Source of the DNA: Odiellus spinosus | Taxonomy: Eukaryota; Arthropoda; Arachnida; Opiliones; Phalangiidae | Direction of reading: 5' to 3' | Length of the DNA: 64,000 nucleotides | Assembly (NCBI GenBank): GCA_963920705.1 | Contig: OY987232.1 | Span: forward strand, 8,744,200-8,808,199 | Shown here: positions 19,808 to 31,204 of the stretch, one piece after another | How positions within the stretch are numbered: the first letter of the stretch is position 1 | How the letters are laid out: each line of letters opens with the position of its first letter | The notes under the pieces: model-generated | Told to the model about the DNA's origin: nothing | Database searches by the model: none | What the model saw: the letters and a program-made list of their open reading frames with translations, nothing else | Program-made: the position numbers and the translations under genes

Positions 19808-19949
19808 AATGCGACTAGTGTTCATAGTCTAGTCGTATGAAACTAGATCTCAAGTTCATTCATTCTTCTGCTAAACTCTTAAAATACCTCAAGTGTAGAT
19901 ACTTTTCCAGTTCGAAACGCGAATTAACACGAGATTTAGCATTGTAATA

Positions 19950-21485
19950 CAAGCTATTAAATCAACAGACTCATAATTAAAATCAGTGTATCAAAAATAA
20001 TAAAAATAATAATTATTATTCATTCGTCGCATAAGCTCCGTGTTCTTACGAAACTAGGATTTTAAATCAACATTTTACTTATTATTTTTCACGAAAATCA
20101 ATTTTGAATTTTTTAATCCGATATAACGCGGATAATATTCTAAGATAAGACCATTTTCGGATAAAAACGGATACGGATTATGTTTTTTCTTTATCTTCGA
20201 ATAAGTAAACTCGAATGAAAAATAATCTATTTTTAATCAAACAGATAATGTATTCAACAGAATTCAGTAGATTTTATCCAATTAATAAAAATTATACGAA
20301 TTCCGAGAATAATTTGGAAAATAAATCTAACCCAAAGAGTTTACGATTCAAATTTTACCTATCGAAACGAAATCGCTTTAAATAAATTGTTTTTTATAAA
20401 CGTATGGATTAAAACGTAAGGATTAAAATATTCAATAACCATGCATCGAACCCCTTTAGAATTGTTATTGTTCACAGCCTTTGTGTCTATCACATCCAAT
20501 TAAGGGACAAAACTAAGATGATTTCGCTTATAATTTGCTATAAAGAAATTCAACGCAATTTAGATATTTACCAAATTACATATTATTTAATCTCTTTGCG
20601 CATTTGACAACGAAAGGGTGTTTATCTATACTACAGGTAGGTGTGGAATGAATTATTTGACAAAATCGACAGATATATCCTCTTTAACGTAATATGCCGT
20701 CGTGTTAAAAAAATTAAAAGGAAGTTAGAAAAAAAATCATGAATTTATTAGGCAATTATGCAACCGCTTTTGAATTTAGTTTCAGAAACTGCACTCCAAA
20801 TTATAATTTAATTAAATTTCTATCATTTTTACACAGAAACGACATGGTATTTATCAAAAACATTATTTACGAGACATTTCGAGTCGCGGCGCTTTTTAGC
20901 TAGAGAAAAATCCTAGTGCGATATCGGTACTGTATTCACAGCGGCGAAGGCTTTGGCGTCGTGCAAGAAGACTAAATACGTCAACGAATCGAAAAAAAAC
21001 TTTCGTCTTCTTACCTCTCCGAAAGAACTTTTAGTTCACGAAGAGGTTCTGTCTGTGCGTGACGTCGGAAGAATATATCATCACCCACGGCGCTTGAATC
21101 TCCAATAAGATTCGTATGTACAGTTATTTGCTTCTACCTTACTCTAAACGCACATCCACGACAGCTCATTGAAGAGCAGAAACCGTTACTCACTTGTTAG
21201 TTTATAATGATCAACGAACGCCTTATAATGATCAACGAACGCCTTATATAGTATCTTTTGGTTGAGAGTCTATTTTAGCCTTCTGAGGTTATAGCTTTTA
21301 ATGAATTGAAACGAAATTTCGTTTAAATTAAAATTAAAAGAGATTAAATGATTTAACTTAATCTAAAAACTAATGTTGCGGAAACTTAATTTTAAAATAA
21401 AAGATATTTTCGAAGATATTCAAAATTTTCTTATAGGTTGATTAGATAAAGGCGTGTTTTCACCGTTGTCCAAGATAAAATGAAT
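19950..21485. other. AT-rich noncoding part of the left arm
   Basis: No supported gene. It contains a local 21-bp direct duplication (TATAATGATCAACGAACGCCT, near 21206 and 21228) that is single in the right arm. The rest is mirrored at about 42,720-44,160. Confidence 0.5.
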
Positions 21486-21489
21486 TATA

Positions 21490-22209
21490 CTCCGCCCAAC
21501 GAAAGATGAGCCCTGAGAATTTCGCCCAAATTGGGGTCGCCACCATCGACCCCATAATTATTTATCAACTTGTTTTCTCATTTCGACGATTGTCCGCTTT
21601 ATAGTCTGCTACTAAAACGATAGGGTTAATCTAGTTTGAGCTGAAAATTCGGGGTTTGAGGAAGTCGGCTTTTGGCAATGTATATTTTGTACGTTAATAA
21701 GAAAATAATTTTAAAAAAGAGGCTTCTAACATGTAGTTGTCATTTGATATGGGTTCCTGCGTCATTGTATAATTACAGGGGTACCAACGTGGCATATTAT
21801 GGAAGCAAAGGTCACTAAAACGTTTTAACGTTTCAGTAACCTTTGTTTAATCTTGTTTGTTAATTTAGGCCATTTTGCCTCTCTTCATTCGGCTTTTCGT
21901 AACAAAAATGACAATTTTTATTATAGACGACTACTCGAGCTTTAGACCATAGACATCCTGACGTATAAAATAGAAAATACTCAATAGTAATTCAAAACAC
22001 ATAAACGTACAAAATATACATTGCAAAAAGCCGACTTCCTCAAACCCCGAATTTTCAGCTCAAACTCGATTAACCCTATCGTTTTAGTAGCAGACTATAA
22101 AGCGGACAATCGTCGAAATGAGAAAACAAGTTGATAAATAATTATGGGGTCGATGGTGGCGAACCCAATTTGGGCGAAATTCTCAAGGCTCATCTTTCGT
22201 TGGACGGAG
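21490..22209. mobile_element. 720-bp inverted-repeat element present only in the left arm
   Basis: Ends are CTCCGCCCAACGAAAGATGA and the reverse complement GCTCATCTTTCGTTGGACGGAG. The arms are about 215 bp and match well (GGGGTCG(C)CACCATCGACCCC, AGTCTGCTACTAAAACGAT). Flanks read ATTATA / TATAAT, consistent with a TA duplication. At the equivalent right-arm position (about 42,650) only a short T/A-rich stretch is found, so the site is empty there. No transposase inside. Confidence 0.8.
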
Positions 22210-22214
22210 TATAA

Positions 22215-22560
22215 TAAATTTTAGATATTAAGGTGCGTTTCCACGGGTATCCAAGATAAGACAATAAAGATTAGATGTAAAGGTGCCTTCACAAGGATAT
22301 CCAAGGTAAAAATTAATAAAGATTAGATAAAAAGGCGTGTTCACAGGGTATGCAAGATAAAAATGACTTAATAAAGAATAGATATAAAGTCCCGTTCGCA
22401 CGAGTATCCAAGATAATATATCATTGCCCGTTCGCACGGGTATCTAAGCAATAAAATAATAAATATTAGATATAAAGCCGCGTGCACACGGGTATCAGAG
22501 ATAAATTACTAAAGATTAGATATGAAGACGCGTTCACGGGTAGCCAAGTTGAAAAATATG
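22215..22560. repeat. 50-57-bp minisatellite, left arm
   Basis: About six units of the type TTAGATATAAAGGCGCGTTC + ACACGGGTATCCAAGATAAA + (A/T)nTAAAGA. Mirrored at 42,360-42,720. A single related unit lies at 21,440-21,480 on the other side of the insertion, and another near 38,410. Confidence 0.8.
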
Positions 22561-24060
22561 ATTTGAAAAACGCGATTCGAAAAACGTGATTCGAAAATTC
22601 TATTGATGTTTGAAGAAATTTGCATGTCTCTTTGCGGAGTTTCAAACCATTTTCGTTTAATATCCTTAAAGGTCCGTACCCACTCGGCGTAAAACCGACC
22701 GAAACACGGCGTAAAGCTCTCTGCCAAAGATGTTTTTGCGCACAACTCGACGTAAATCACTTTCGGTCGGACGTAAAATGTGTTCTAATTTTTACGCAAA
22801 GGCCGACGTAAATTTATTTTAAGGACCAATGAATACTCGTTTCGGGATGACTCTCGCTCTGACATCAGGGCTCAAAATATTTTTTTAGCCAAGTTCGTAA
22901 AATTGCGTCAGCCATTGAAATTTAATATACGCTAATCGTCGAATAAATTGACTGAATTGAAACTGATCCTTCGGCTATGTATTTGTAATTTCCGCTAAAA
23001 TAAAACCAACCTCTGATATCATTTTTACGAATAGTAGGAGTAAAAAAGAGCTTCAGATACAGGTTTTCACAAATCAAATAGTGGAAATATCGTTAAGCCT
23101 TGGTCGCCGTAGCTATGGCCTAGGTCGCTGCTTAGGCCCTATGCCGCTTGGCGGAATAGTAATCCCAGGGCATGCCTTCGTTTAAAAATGTTTCTCACCC
23201 AAAATCTTCCGCTTTAAATATTAGAATAGCTTTTGTACATAATATATGAAAGCATTGTATAATTCAATACCAATAGGGTACTAATTATCTCCGAAGATTT
23301 ACTAATACATGTTTTCATAAAACAAATAGTGGAAAATATCGCTAAGCCTCGGTCAAGTGGGAACCTAGCTTAAGACTTCGTCAATAACTATTAGTAGCTC
23401 ATCTTATGTTTTAGCACCTACCCGGATATCGTCCTGAAACGGTGAGAGGCCTCTTTTGTTTCGAAAAAGCATTTCAATGTGCCGCTGAAATATTGCTGAG
23501 GCCGAAGCGATTCCAAATGGTAGTCTTGTGTACCGATATAGACCAAGCGTGGTATAACTGTTACGTCTCTTGAATCTTCATGTAGCACCAACAAATTATA
23601 GGCATCTTTTAGATCCAACCTAGCAAAATATTTGCAGCCAGCCAGTATTGCAAATATATCCTCTGTTTTAGGGAGAGGATATTTCTCTATATCTTAAGCT
23701 GGGTTTATAGTCGTCTTAAAATCTCCACAAGGTTAGGTTTTGATCCTTTATCGCTCTCTATTGTTTGAGGTTTCAAAACATGAACGATCGCAGAAGCGTA
23801 CTGCGAGTATATAACACTTTCTATGATTTTCTGATCTTCTAGCCTCTTCAACCAACGTTTTCATTGCGTATGGTATGGATCGCGCTTTGCTATATTTAGG
23901 AATGTGATCCTTTTTTAAATGTAGCTTTACTTTAATGTTCTTTAATTCAACCAGGCCAGGTGCAAAGAGATCCTCGTGTTTACTTAAGATACTCTCCATA
24001 TTATGCTTTTGTGTCCCTTCGATCTTGTTCATTTCCTGTTTTGGCTTTTGCATAACTGAC
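22560..24060 (-). pseudogene. Ty3/Gypsy reverse transcriptase, left arm, broken and interrupted
   Basis: Minus-strand RT. From about 24,060 down: YSKARSIPYAMKTLVEEA (template grip), then MDLKDAYNLLVLHEDSRDV (catalytic motif A) near 23,618, in different frames, and a relict of the DD motif near 23,430. The chain is interrupted by a 695-bp inverted-repeat element (22,671-23,365). It resumes at about 22,665 with the thumb sequence (GLKLRKEKCKFLQ, clearer in the right arm). Several frameshifts; not functional. Confidence 0.82.
22671..23365. mobile_element. inverted-repeat MITE inserted in Gypsy RT, left arm
   Basis: Ends GGTCCGTACCCACTCGGCGT and (reverse) GGTTCCCACTTGACC are related TIRs. Inner arms contain GGCCTAGGTCGC / GCCTAAG-type inverted GC-rich blocks. 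The flanking host sequence (CCTTAAA / CTTAAGAC) is duplicated around the element, and the RT frame rejoins when it is skipped. The orthologous right-arm copy is at 41,361-42,203, so this insertion predates the palindrome. Confidence 0.65.
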
Positions 24061-24457
24061 GGTATTACATTCAGTCGTGAATAGAGGTGTCAATGAGTCG
24101 AGCCAGTTCAAAGCTGCTCATAACGAGTCATTTAACGAATCGGGCCGAACCCAGCTCGCGGTAATTTTATAGCTGGCGAGTCGGGCAAAAAAAAATCTGA
24201 TTACTGAGCTGGTAACTCAACCATTCGCGGAGTGAGCCGGGTAACGAACCGAGCGAATTGTACACCGATTGAACATCGAATGAAACTAGATATCTAAAGG
24301 TCGAGTTGAAACGTGTGCTGAACAAGGTAAACATTTCAATATAAGTTTGGTCTACTTTAAATGACGCGAGTTCGTTCTGTCGTACACGTGCTCTTTCTGT
24401 CCAAACTCCTTGTTCATTCTGGATTCGAACTATGTCTCCTGGTTTTAGTTCATCTAG

Positions 24458-24769
24458 TTATTTGCCTTTATCCTCTTGTTTCCGCTTTAAGAGCTTATCC
24501 CGTTCGCGAATTTGATTAAAAGCGTATTGGGTGTCTACGCCGTGTAATATTTGCCTAAACATAATCTTGTAAATAGGGAAAGTGACGGCGATGCTAATAA
24601 AGCCAGATCCAAACCCGCAAAAAAAATCCGCAATTGCCTCATTTCTAGGCTTACTCGGGCGGCCAAATTCGTTTACATTAGCCAAAATGGCTCTTGTAAA
24701 GCCCCCTTTTAGCGCCTCGAATCGGAGTACAAGGTATACTCGCCACTTCATGATACCGTATACCTTCAT
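24458..24769 (-). pseudogene. SLC25A51-like exon fused to Gypsy integrase tail, left arm
   Basis: Minus strand. ADFFCGFGSGFISIAVTF, then PIYKIMFRQILHGVDTQYAF, is the first repeat of a mitochondrial carrier of the SLC25A51/52 (MCART, NAD+ transporter) type. It runs in frame into RERDKLLKRKQEDKGK, the C-terminal segment of a Ty3/Gypsy integrase. A single base difference from the right arm makes a TAA here after DKGK. The remaining integrase tail and a region near 24,340-24,450 are still recognisable. Confidence 0.7.
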
Positions 24770-24954
24770 TTGTTATAACGCATTTAAAATCTTTAAAAAT
24801 TTTAATAGTGCATTTGGCTTGGCAAGACATTGATATAGCTTTACTCCTTGAACAGTATAAATTGCATGAAAATATAATTATTTTCAAAACTTTATCAGTT
24901 TTTGAGCCGAGATATAAGGGGGTTTTGCTACCCCCACGTATATATAAATATGAA

Positions 24955-25830
24955 AAGAAAACAAGTTAGAAACCAAAATATAACCTCCCCAACCCCGACG
25001 TTAAGGTAACATAATCTAACTTAACCCTACCTAAAATAAAAGATGAAAAGAAATGTAGAGTATTGGAAGAGTAGAAGAAACAGCGTGCATTTGATTCACA
25101 CTTTTTTATTTCCCATCCACGTTACGGTGTATAAGTATTTTCCCTTAACCTCAAGGATTCAGAAAATGCAAAAGAATGTGCTGCATTACCCATAATTATA
25201 TGCGGCAGGTCGTAGACCTCTTAATATACACACCAAATGAAATGTCCTACGTTACCCATAATTATATGCGACAGGGCGTAGATTTGTTAATAGACACACC
25301 AAATAAAATGTTTATTTTCAAAGTAAATATGTAAAATACAAGTGCTTGTAATATAAATTAACACTTGAGCATAGGCTATACTGCGTGATTATCTTTGATA
25401 ATCTACTGAAGGATTTAGTCTGCTATGGCAAGGAATACTAGGAATTAAAACGACTAAGAAATGGTAGCAAGTTCCTCTTGGACAAACCAAGAAATATTCT
25501 AGACTGAATGTTCCATTTACAACCCATTGTTGGTAGATGACTGGCAATTACTTCCGGTAGAGTTTTCGTCTGAAATTCTTGATTTGACGTGCTAATAGAG
25601 GACCATTACTGATATTTTCATCATACGAGAGATCGCAGTCATTGGAAGAATCCAAGGATGGAGCTGGTCGAGAGGTTATATTCCAAACCGGCTGACAAGA
25701 CGTTAGTTTCCACTCCTATCATAATAAAATCTTAAAGACTGAAAGTAGACTAATTTCCATACCGTTAATATTTATACTTGAATAGCTACTTTTATGTTTA
25801 GAATAACGAGGCCGTATTAAGAACTGTCGA
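24955..25830. repeat. copy 1 of a dispersed ~0.9-1.2-kb repeat
   Basis: Begins at CAAGTTAGAAACCAAAATAT, followed by AACCTCCCC(A/G)ACCCCGACG and TTAAGGTAACNTAA. It includes an internal 65-75-bp direct repeat (TACCCATAATTATATGCG(G/A)CAGG). Other copies: 35,691-36,895 (same strand) and 38,565-39,757 (opposite strand). It may be an LTR or solo LTR, but no terminal TG..CA could be established. Confidence 0.7.
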
Positions 25831-25925
25831 TGAAATCTTCGACCAAACTGGCCAACCTCGTTTCCCCTTCTGGCATATAGTTTTTAATGGATGATTTTAA
25901 TCCGAAGAACATAATGTTGCTTAGA
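25831..25925 (-). pseudogene. SLC25A51-like carrier fragment
   Basis: The minus strand is nearly identical to bases 31,560-31,655 and encodes the stretch MFFGLKSSIKNYMPE of the carrier. It starts exactly where the palindrome arm ends, so an SLC25A51-like exon borders the inner breakpoint of the left arm. Confidence 0.75.
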
Positions 25926-25929
25926 GGAC

Positions 25930-26976
25930 TGCAAAGGCTTTGGGAAAACTCCACTCCCTCAGAAAGCTAAGGGACTCCCTCATTTTTGGGTGGAGTTGGA
26001 GTTGGGTTAAATAAAAAAATTGGCTTTGGGTGGATTTGGGAATATTGTCTCTGAAATGAAAAGGAGTCGGGAGGGAGTAGGAATTTTATTATATTTAATT
26101 CTGGAGATGGGTGGGATTGGGTTATTGCTGGATTTAGTTGGAGTTTGGTTGGCGTTGGCATTTATAATTTCAAAATGGATTTGGTGGCATTGGAAGCCAG
26201 CTTTTGGGTCCCGATTCTAGGGCTAGTGGGGCCCTCTATTAGCCTATCTAGAAAAAATAAAAAAACCCATAGCTTCAATCAATGCATTTGGAAACCTAAA
26301 CTAAAACTTAACATTCGAAGCTCGTGGGTCACAGGATATTTGGAACTTGTTATTCTTGGAGAGTCAGTTACAGTCCAAGTCGACAGAGTACAGACGTAAA
26401 ACGTTTGCGTTCTAGTGACTATAATGGCCAATAAAACTACTAAATCATTTAGTATGCTAATGCGAAATAACAATACTCTGAATCGGGAAGTGTGAAATCC
26501 GTAAGTTCTCCAAATTCAATATCAAAGAAAGTAGATGACGAAGAATGTACTTTTAAGCAATGATGTAATTAACATTGTAATTGGAATTCGATAGCGTTGT
26601 AAAATCTTTAAATTATATCATAATTCGGAGAACCCGGTAGGGTTCTTACGTTATGGGCTGATCATCATTTGTAATGCTATTTTGATTTCCTTAAAAATTC
26701 AGTCTCTAGCCAATCAAAACGCTCCATTTTCCCATAGAAATAATATTAAAATCGACTTTTTCGAGGACATGTCTGTTCCGGGACATAACTTATCGAAATA
26801 ATCATTTGTTACAGTTGAAACTAATTTTAAATGAAAGATTAAAGTTCGAACGTGTGCCTTTTCTAAGTTTCGTTTTAAAATATTAAGTCTAAGTATTTTA
26901 AAATTAATTCTGAAGTTGACCCTTTTTTTGGTACTTAGCTGGTTTCGCGCATGGCCAAATTCGTAATGTTATTCTA
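25930..26976. other. no gene seen; purine-rich spacer
   Basis: GA/GT-rich on one strand between 25,930 and 26,200 (GGGTGGAGTTGGAGTTGGG-like), then ordinary AT-rich sequence. No conserved coding frame, TIR or repeat copy was recognised elsewhere in the window. Confidence 0.45.
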
Positions 26977-28368
26977 TTGGCGCCGCCGCTTGGGTGCCGA
27001 AGTATTCGGGCACTTAGTAGTTTGTGACCCCTTTGTTCTTTCAAGGATTTTTGTCGTTTCTGGCAGTAAATCGGTTGGGGAGCACGGCGCCGTCATTTTT
27101 CTCCGCAAATAAATTTATAATTTTTCTGAAATATTTATATTTTGATATTTTTGGAATCCTATACTAAATCCCACTCGCAGGGCCCGTAGATCGATTGGCT
27201 GATTATAAATTTAGCAAACGTTGGTGCGGTATTGATAAAAACGGAACGATGTCCAAAAATATAAAAGCGAACTTAATCTAACCCTAACCCAAAAATAGAC
27301 TTTCCCCCACCCAAAGCCCCCTTTTTCACCCGTGGTCCCGTTAGGTTGGTAAAATACAAAACTAAATTTTCCCCTAAATGTCCCTTAAAAAACGGACTAT
27401 TCCTAGTAAAATACTGTAAAGCCGTGAAAACACGAAATCTCCATTAAAGTAATAACGTTTGCCCAGTTGCGCGGGTCTTATTAGCGCAGTTGCGCGGTTT
27501 CCATTTACGCAGTTTTCTCAATTGCGCGGTTTCCATTTACGCAGTTTTCCCAATTGCACAGTATCCATTTTGAATATACAACTTTAAAAAACAGTACAGA
27601 AATCACCTGAAGACGAAACCGAACGGTTCTCGAAACTTGTCTTCTCCTGTATTTATAAATACTTTTATTGCACTAGAGAAACTCTTGTACCCGAAAAAAG
27701 TCTTATCAAATTTTGCCAAAGTACCTTTTTTATCTGTATTAAATCGAATTCAGTGGACGGAGGAAAACGACGACTACGATTTCAGTTATCAAGAAATTCG
27801 AATTTAGATAAAGGTATACACTTAGTAGTGTATACTAATACACAGTAGTGTGTATACTAATAACGTTTTGAGACAATTTAAGTATTTTTTTCTCATTCGG
27901 TTGACTTACGAAATTGTTTATAACAAGTTGGGAAAGCCATAATCCGAGTTTCACAATTTAAGTTATTTGAAGGCTACTTTGTGGGGCCATAACTCTGAAA
28001 CGTGGGATTTGGGCACATGGTTAAATAGGCTTTTTTACTCCGAATAACCCACAGAACGAGCCCCTTAATTTTTACAGAATTTTCAAAAACACCCCGTATT
28101 TGTAAATATATTTTCAATTGGGGTCTGTGACGGAGTAAAAATTTTCTTAAAATTTCTTTCGCTCGACAATTAAACGGTGTAACAAAGTAGTAGTGGCCAG
28201 ACACGCACAAGTAGTTCGTGTCTGGCTGGTTCTGCCTACGCTTGACCACGTGAGACTTCAGAATATTTCCGGGAAAAGATTACCAAATTCGCAATGGGTT
28301 TTAATTGGCTGCAAGCTATTATTTGATGTCGCCATCAAGCCCTAGACTTTATTCTTCAATATTTTTGG

Positions 28369-28736
28369 CTAAATTATATTTAAGACAATCGTATCACCGC
28401 ATCCTTCTTCGTCTTTTCCGTTTCCGCAGTTGTCCTCTCCGTCGCACACGTAACTCTGATCGATACATTTACCGTAAGCGCTGCATAAAATTTTTTGACA
28501 AGTACGTTTTTCTATAGGGTCGATAATATTATAGAGGTTTATTGACTAACTAAAAACGTTCTGCTGGGTCTAGTACCTGTGCAAAGGTCGATTGATTCGT
28601 CGGATCCATCCGAGCAATCGTCACCATTGTCACAGAGGTAGCTTATCGAGATACAACCCCCATTGTCGCATTTGAACTGAACATTGCTACATTCTAGACG
28701 AATTGTAGAAGCCGAGATGACCGTGCTCAAGCTCAT
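28369..28736 (-). CDS. small protein with two LDL-receptor class A modules, one intron
   Basis: Exon 1 (ATG 28736, or an upstream TTG at 28757, down to 28577) ends at a GT donor. A 65-nt intron (28576-28512, ending CTATAG) and exon 2 (28511-28369) follow, joined in phase 1. Exon 1 encodes [20 protein letters not shown] then [14 protein letters not shown], a complete LDLa with its acidic calcium box. Exon 2 encodes [20 protein letters not shown] then GNGKDEEGC, a second LDLa. From the upstream TTG the start would be signal-like ([14 protein letters not shown]); from the ATG it is short, so an earlier exon is possible. LDLa modules are extracellular ligand-binding folds. It lies inside the foldback and may be captured host exons. 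Confidence 0.65.
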
Positions 28737-29722
28737 AATTGCTAACAAAGAGTTCAAAGGGTAAGGGGGATATAAAAGGTTTTGTGTTTTGAGAAAAAAA
28801 TACTAGATGGCGTTGAAATTGGTTTCTTAAAAAATATTTTAATTAAAATTTTTATTCGCTAAAGACGTATAAAGTGGAAGATAGGAAGTAAAAGACACAC
28901 GAGATGACGTCAGTAAACCTAAAAACGGCCGAATTATATCTTTTTTCCGTTGCCCGTAACTCAACCAAGACGTCGATTTCGCTAAATCGCGATTTTCGAT
29001 AGGTAGCGACATCTTTGACTTTTCCTCGTAACTACCGAAAAATCAGCTTTCTTCTAATTATAAAATAATCCAACTAGTCCGTCATCTTTTATTTACATTC
29101 GTTAAATATTTCATTTGTGTCGCTGTTAATTAAAATTCAAACGATAGGAATCGGACCAGGATTAATCGCGTACAACGACAAAAGAGTCGAACCTTTAACT
29201 ATTAATATTTTAATTTTCGTTTAGAATTTCTGTTAAAATATAATTCATCGAATAGTTCAATTATTCTCTTTTTGAAAAGTGTTTACCATTTATTTTTATG
29301 GGCTTTAGTTTTTCCGTAACAAGTTCACAAAAACACCAGGATTTTTGAATTAACCGATCACTTCCCCCTTAATACTTTGTAAAGAATTGTTTATTGTTCA
29401 GGGTAGGGTGGAGATAATTAAAACAATTTAAGCGGGACTAATGTTAAAGGTAAGGGTATTGGGTGGGGAAGTTATTACTGTAACTGTGTTTTCCGTGTGA
29501 AATACAGTATTTTTCTAGGAATAGTTAATTTTTTAAGGGACAGTAGTACAGTAATAATTTTGCGGGGAAATGCGTTTTGCATTTCAACTTAACGGGACCA
29601 GGACTAAAAGGGTCTTTGTGTGGGGTTAAAGTCTGTTTTTGGGTTAGGCGGAAATAGTCTAGTTAGTTTTTCTTTGCCTGAGTAGGCGAAGTGGTATGGA
29701 GCCAGTAGTGCGGCTCGCTGTC

Positions 29723-29877
29723 GCGCAGTCTACCAGTTGCTCGGTTCCCAGAAGCGCAGTCTACCAGTTGCTCGGTTCCCAGAAGCGCAGTCTACCAGTT
29801 GCTCGGTTCCCAGAAGCGCAGTCTACCAGTTGCTCGGTTCCCAGAAGCGCAGTCTACCAGTTGCTCGGTTCCACGTT
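29723..29877. repeat. 31-bp tandem repeat, 5 copies
   Basis: Unit GCGCAGTCTACCAGTTGCTC + GGTTCCCAGAA, five nearly perfect copies, the last diverging at its end into GGTTCCACGTTGCG. No spacers, so not a CRISPR. It merges into the degenerate CCATTTACGCA word array at 29,880-30,000. Confidence 0.95.
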
Positions 29878-30073
29878 GCGCTATTTTTCCAAGTCCGCGT
29901 TTGCCATTGCGCATATTTCCCATTTACGCATTTTTTACCATTGTGCAGTTTCCATTTACGCATTTTTCCCATTGCGCGGAATTCCTATATGCACAGTTTC
30001 AATTTGGGCAGTTTCATTAATTGCTCATCTTCTCTACGAATGTTAGATTTTTATAACGAAACTCGATTTGCCA

Positions 30074-30137
30074 TAGCGTAACGGGATGGTCATTGGGCTA
30101 TCAATCGCAGGGTCGTGGTATCGATTCTTACTAAAAG
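30074..30137 (+). other. tRNA-like module (possible SINE head)
   Basis: An A-box-like TAGCGTAACGG (30074-30084) and a B-box-like GGTATCGATTC (30117-30127) are spaced as in a tRNA gene. No full cloverleaf can be drawn. It lies between word arrays of opposite orientation, as does the module near 53,545. Confidence 0.35.
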
Positions 30138-31069
30138 TAGTTAGTAAAAATTATTATTTCATTCAGTAGTTCAAAATGAAATTTTTTTGTTTGTAAAATA
30201 TATTTAATTTTAGGTATATTATCTGAAATTTTTTCTAGAGGAAATAAATTTTATTTACAGGTTAGTTTAGGTTTGGTTAGTTTAGATTAGGTTTTTAATC
30301 GAAAATTAAAATCACTGTTCCGTAGTGATGCAATAAAAGTATTTATTTATAAATACAGGAGAAGACAAGTTCGGTTTCGTCTTCAGGTGATTTCTGTACT
30401 GTTTTTTACAGTTGTTAGTAAAAAGTGTCCCGTTTCTGAAAACCCTTATTTCTTTATATATAATTTATTTATTTGTAGTATTTTCATTAGGGAAACGTGC
30501 AAATATTAATGTTAATATTTGAAATGGATACTGTGCAATTGGGAAAACTGCGTAAATGGAAACCACGCAACTGGGAAACTGCGCTAATAAGACCCGCGCA
30601 ACCGGGCAAACGTTATTACTTTAATGGAGATTTCGTGTTTTCACGGCTTTACAGTATTTTACTAGGAATAGTCCGTTTTTTAAGGGACATTTAGGGGAAA
30701 ATTTAGTTTTGTATTTTACCAACCTAACGGGACCACGGGTGAAAAAGGGGGCTTTGGGTGGGGGAAAGTCTATTTTTGGGTTAGGTTGGTTTGGGTTATC
30801 GTTCCGTTTTTATCAATACCGCACCAACGTTTGCTAAATTTATAATCAGCCAATCGATCTACGGGCCCTGCGAGTGGGATTTAGTATAGGATTCCAAAAA
30901 TATCAAAATATAAATATTTCAGAAAAATTATAAATTTATTTGCGGAGAAAAATGACGGCGCCGTGCTCCCCAACCGATTTACTGCCAGAAACGACAAAAA
31001 TCCTTGAAAGAACAAAGGGGTCACAAACTACTAAGTGCCCGAATACTTCGGCACCCAAGCGGCGGCGCC

Positions 31070-31195
31070 AAAATGTTCAGGTGCCTAAATGCACCGGTGC
31101 CTAATTGTACGGGCGCCTAATTATTCGGCTACTAAATGGTGGCGCCTAAACGTTCGGCGCCTAAACATTCGTCGCCTAAATGTACGGGCGCCTAA
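31070..31195. repeat. 15-17-bp tandem words GGCGCCTAAATGTTC
   Basis: About eight degenerate copies of GGCGCCTAA(A/T)(T/C)(G/A)TTCG-like words directly outside the right arm of the foldback. The left arm lacks this block. The carrier exon follows immediately. Confidence 0.75.
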
Positions 31196-31204
31196 ATGAA
31201 GTGT

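Larger units (their letters stand above)
15746..25830 (+). repeat. left arm of the large palindrome
   Basis: About 10.1 kb that is collinear with the reverse complement of 38,896-48,359. Paired landmarks give near-constant coordinate sums: zinc-finger start 18815 with 45292 (64,107), and Gypsy RT 23618 with 41108 (64,726). The jump of about 620 is mostly explained by the left-only insertion at 21490-22209. Arms differ by many substitutions and small indels. Confidence 0.92.
26977..31071. mobile_element. 4.1-kb foldback element with ~0.7-kb inverted arms
   Basis: 26,977-27,672 is matched by the reverse complement 30,329-31,071, including GGCGCCGCCGCTTGGGTGCC at the outer end, CGGTTGGGGAGCACGGCGCC, and an inner word array (GCGCGGTTTCCATTTACGCA). 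The left arm carries a short extra stretch near 27,632. The spacer of about 2.66 kb holds a two-module LDLa gene, a 31-bp tandem repeat and a tRNA-like module. No transposase. No clear target duplication. Confidence 0.8.

Noticed and set aside
28261-28335. CACGTG and short palindromes near 28.2 kb as a regulatory unit
   Set aside because: Isolated motifs of a kind expected by chance; no repeat or promoter context.
29723-29877. CRISPR-like array
   Set aside because: Units are directly contiguous with no unique spacers, and the setting is eukaryotic.
29696-30081. three overlapping ORFs of about 70-116 residues
   Set aside because: They are translations of the 31-bp tandem repeat in three frames; 31 is not a multiple of three and all frames happen to be open.
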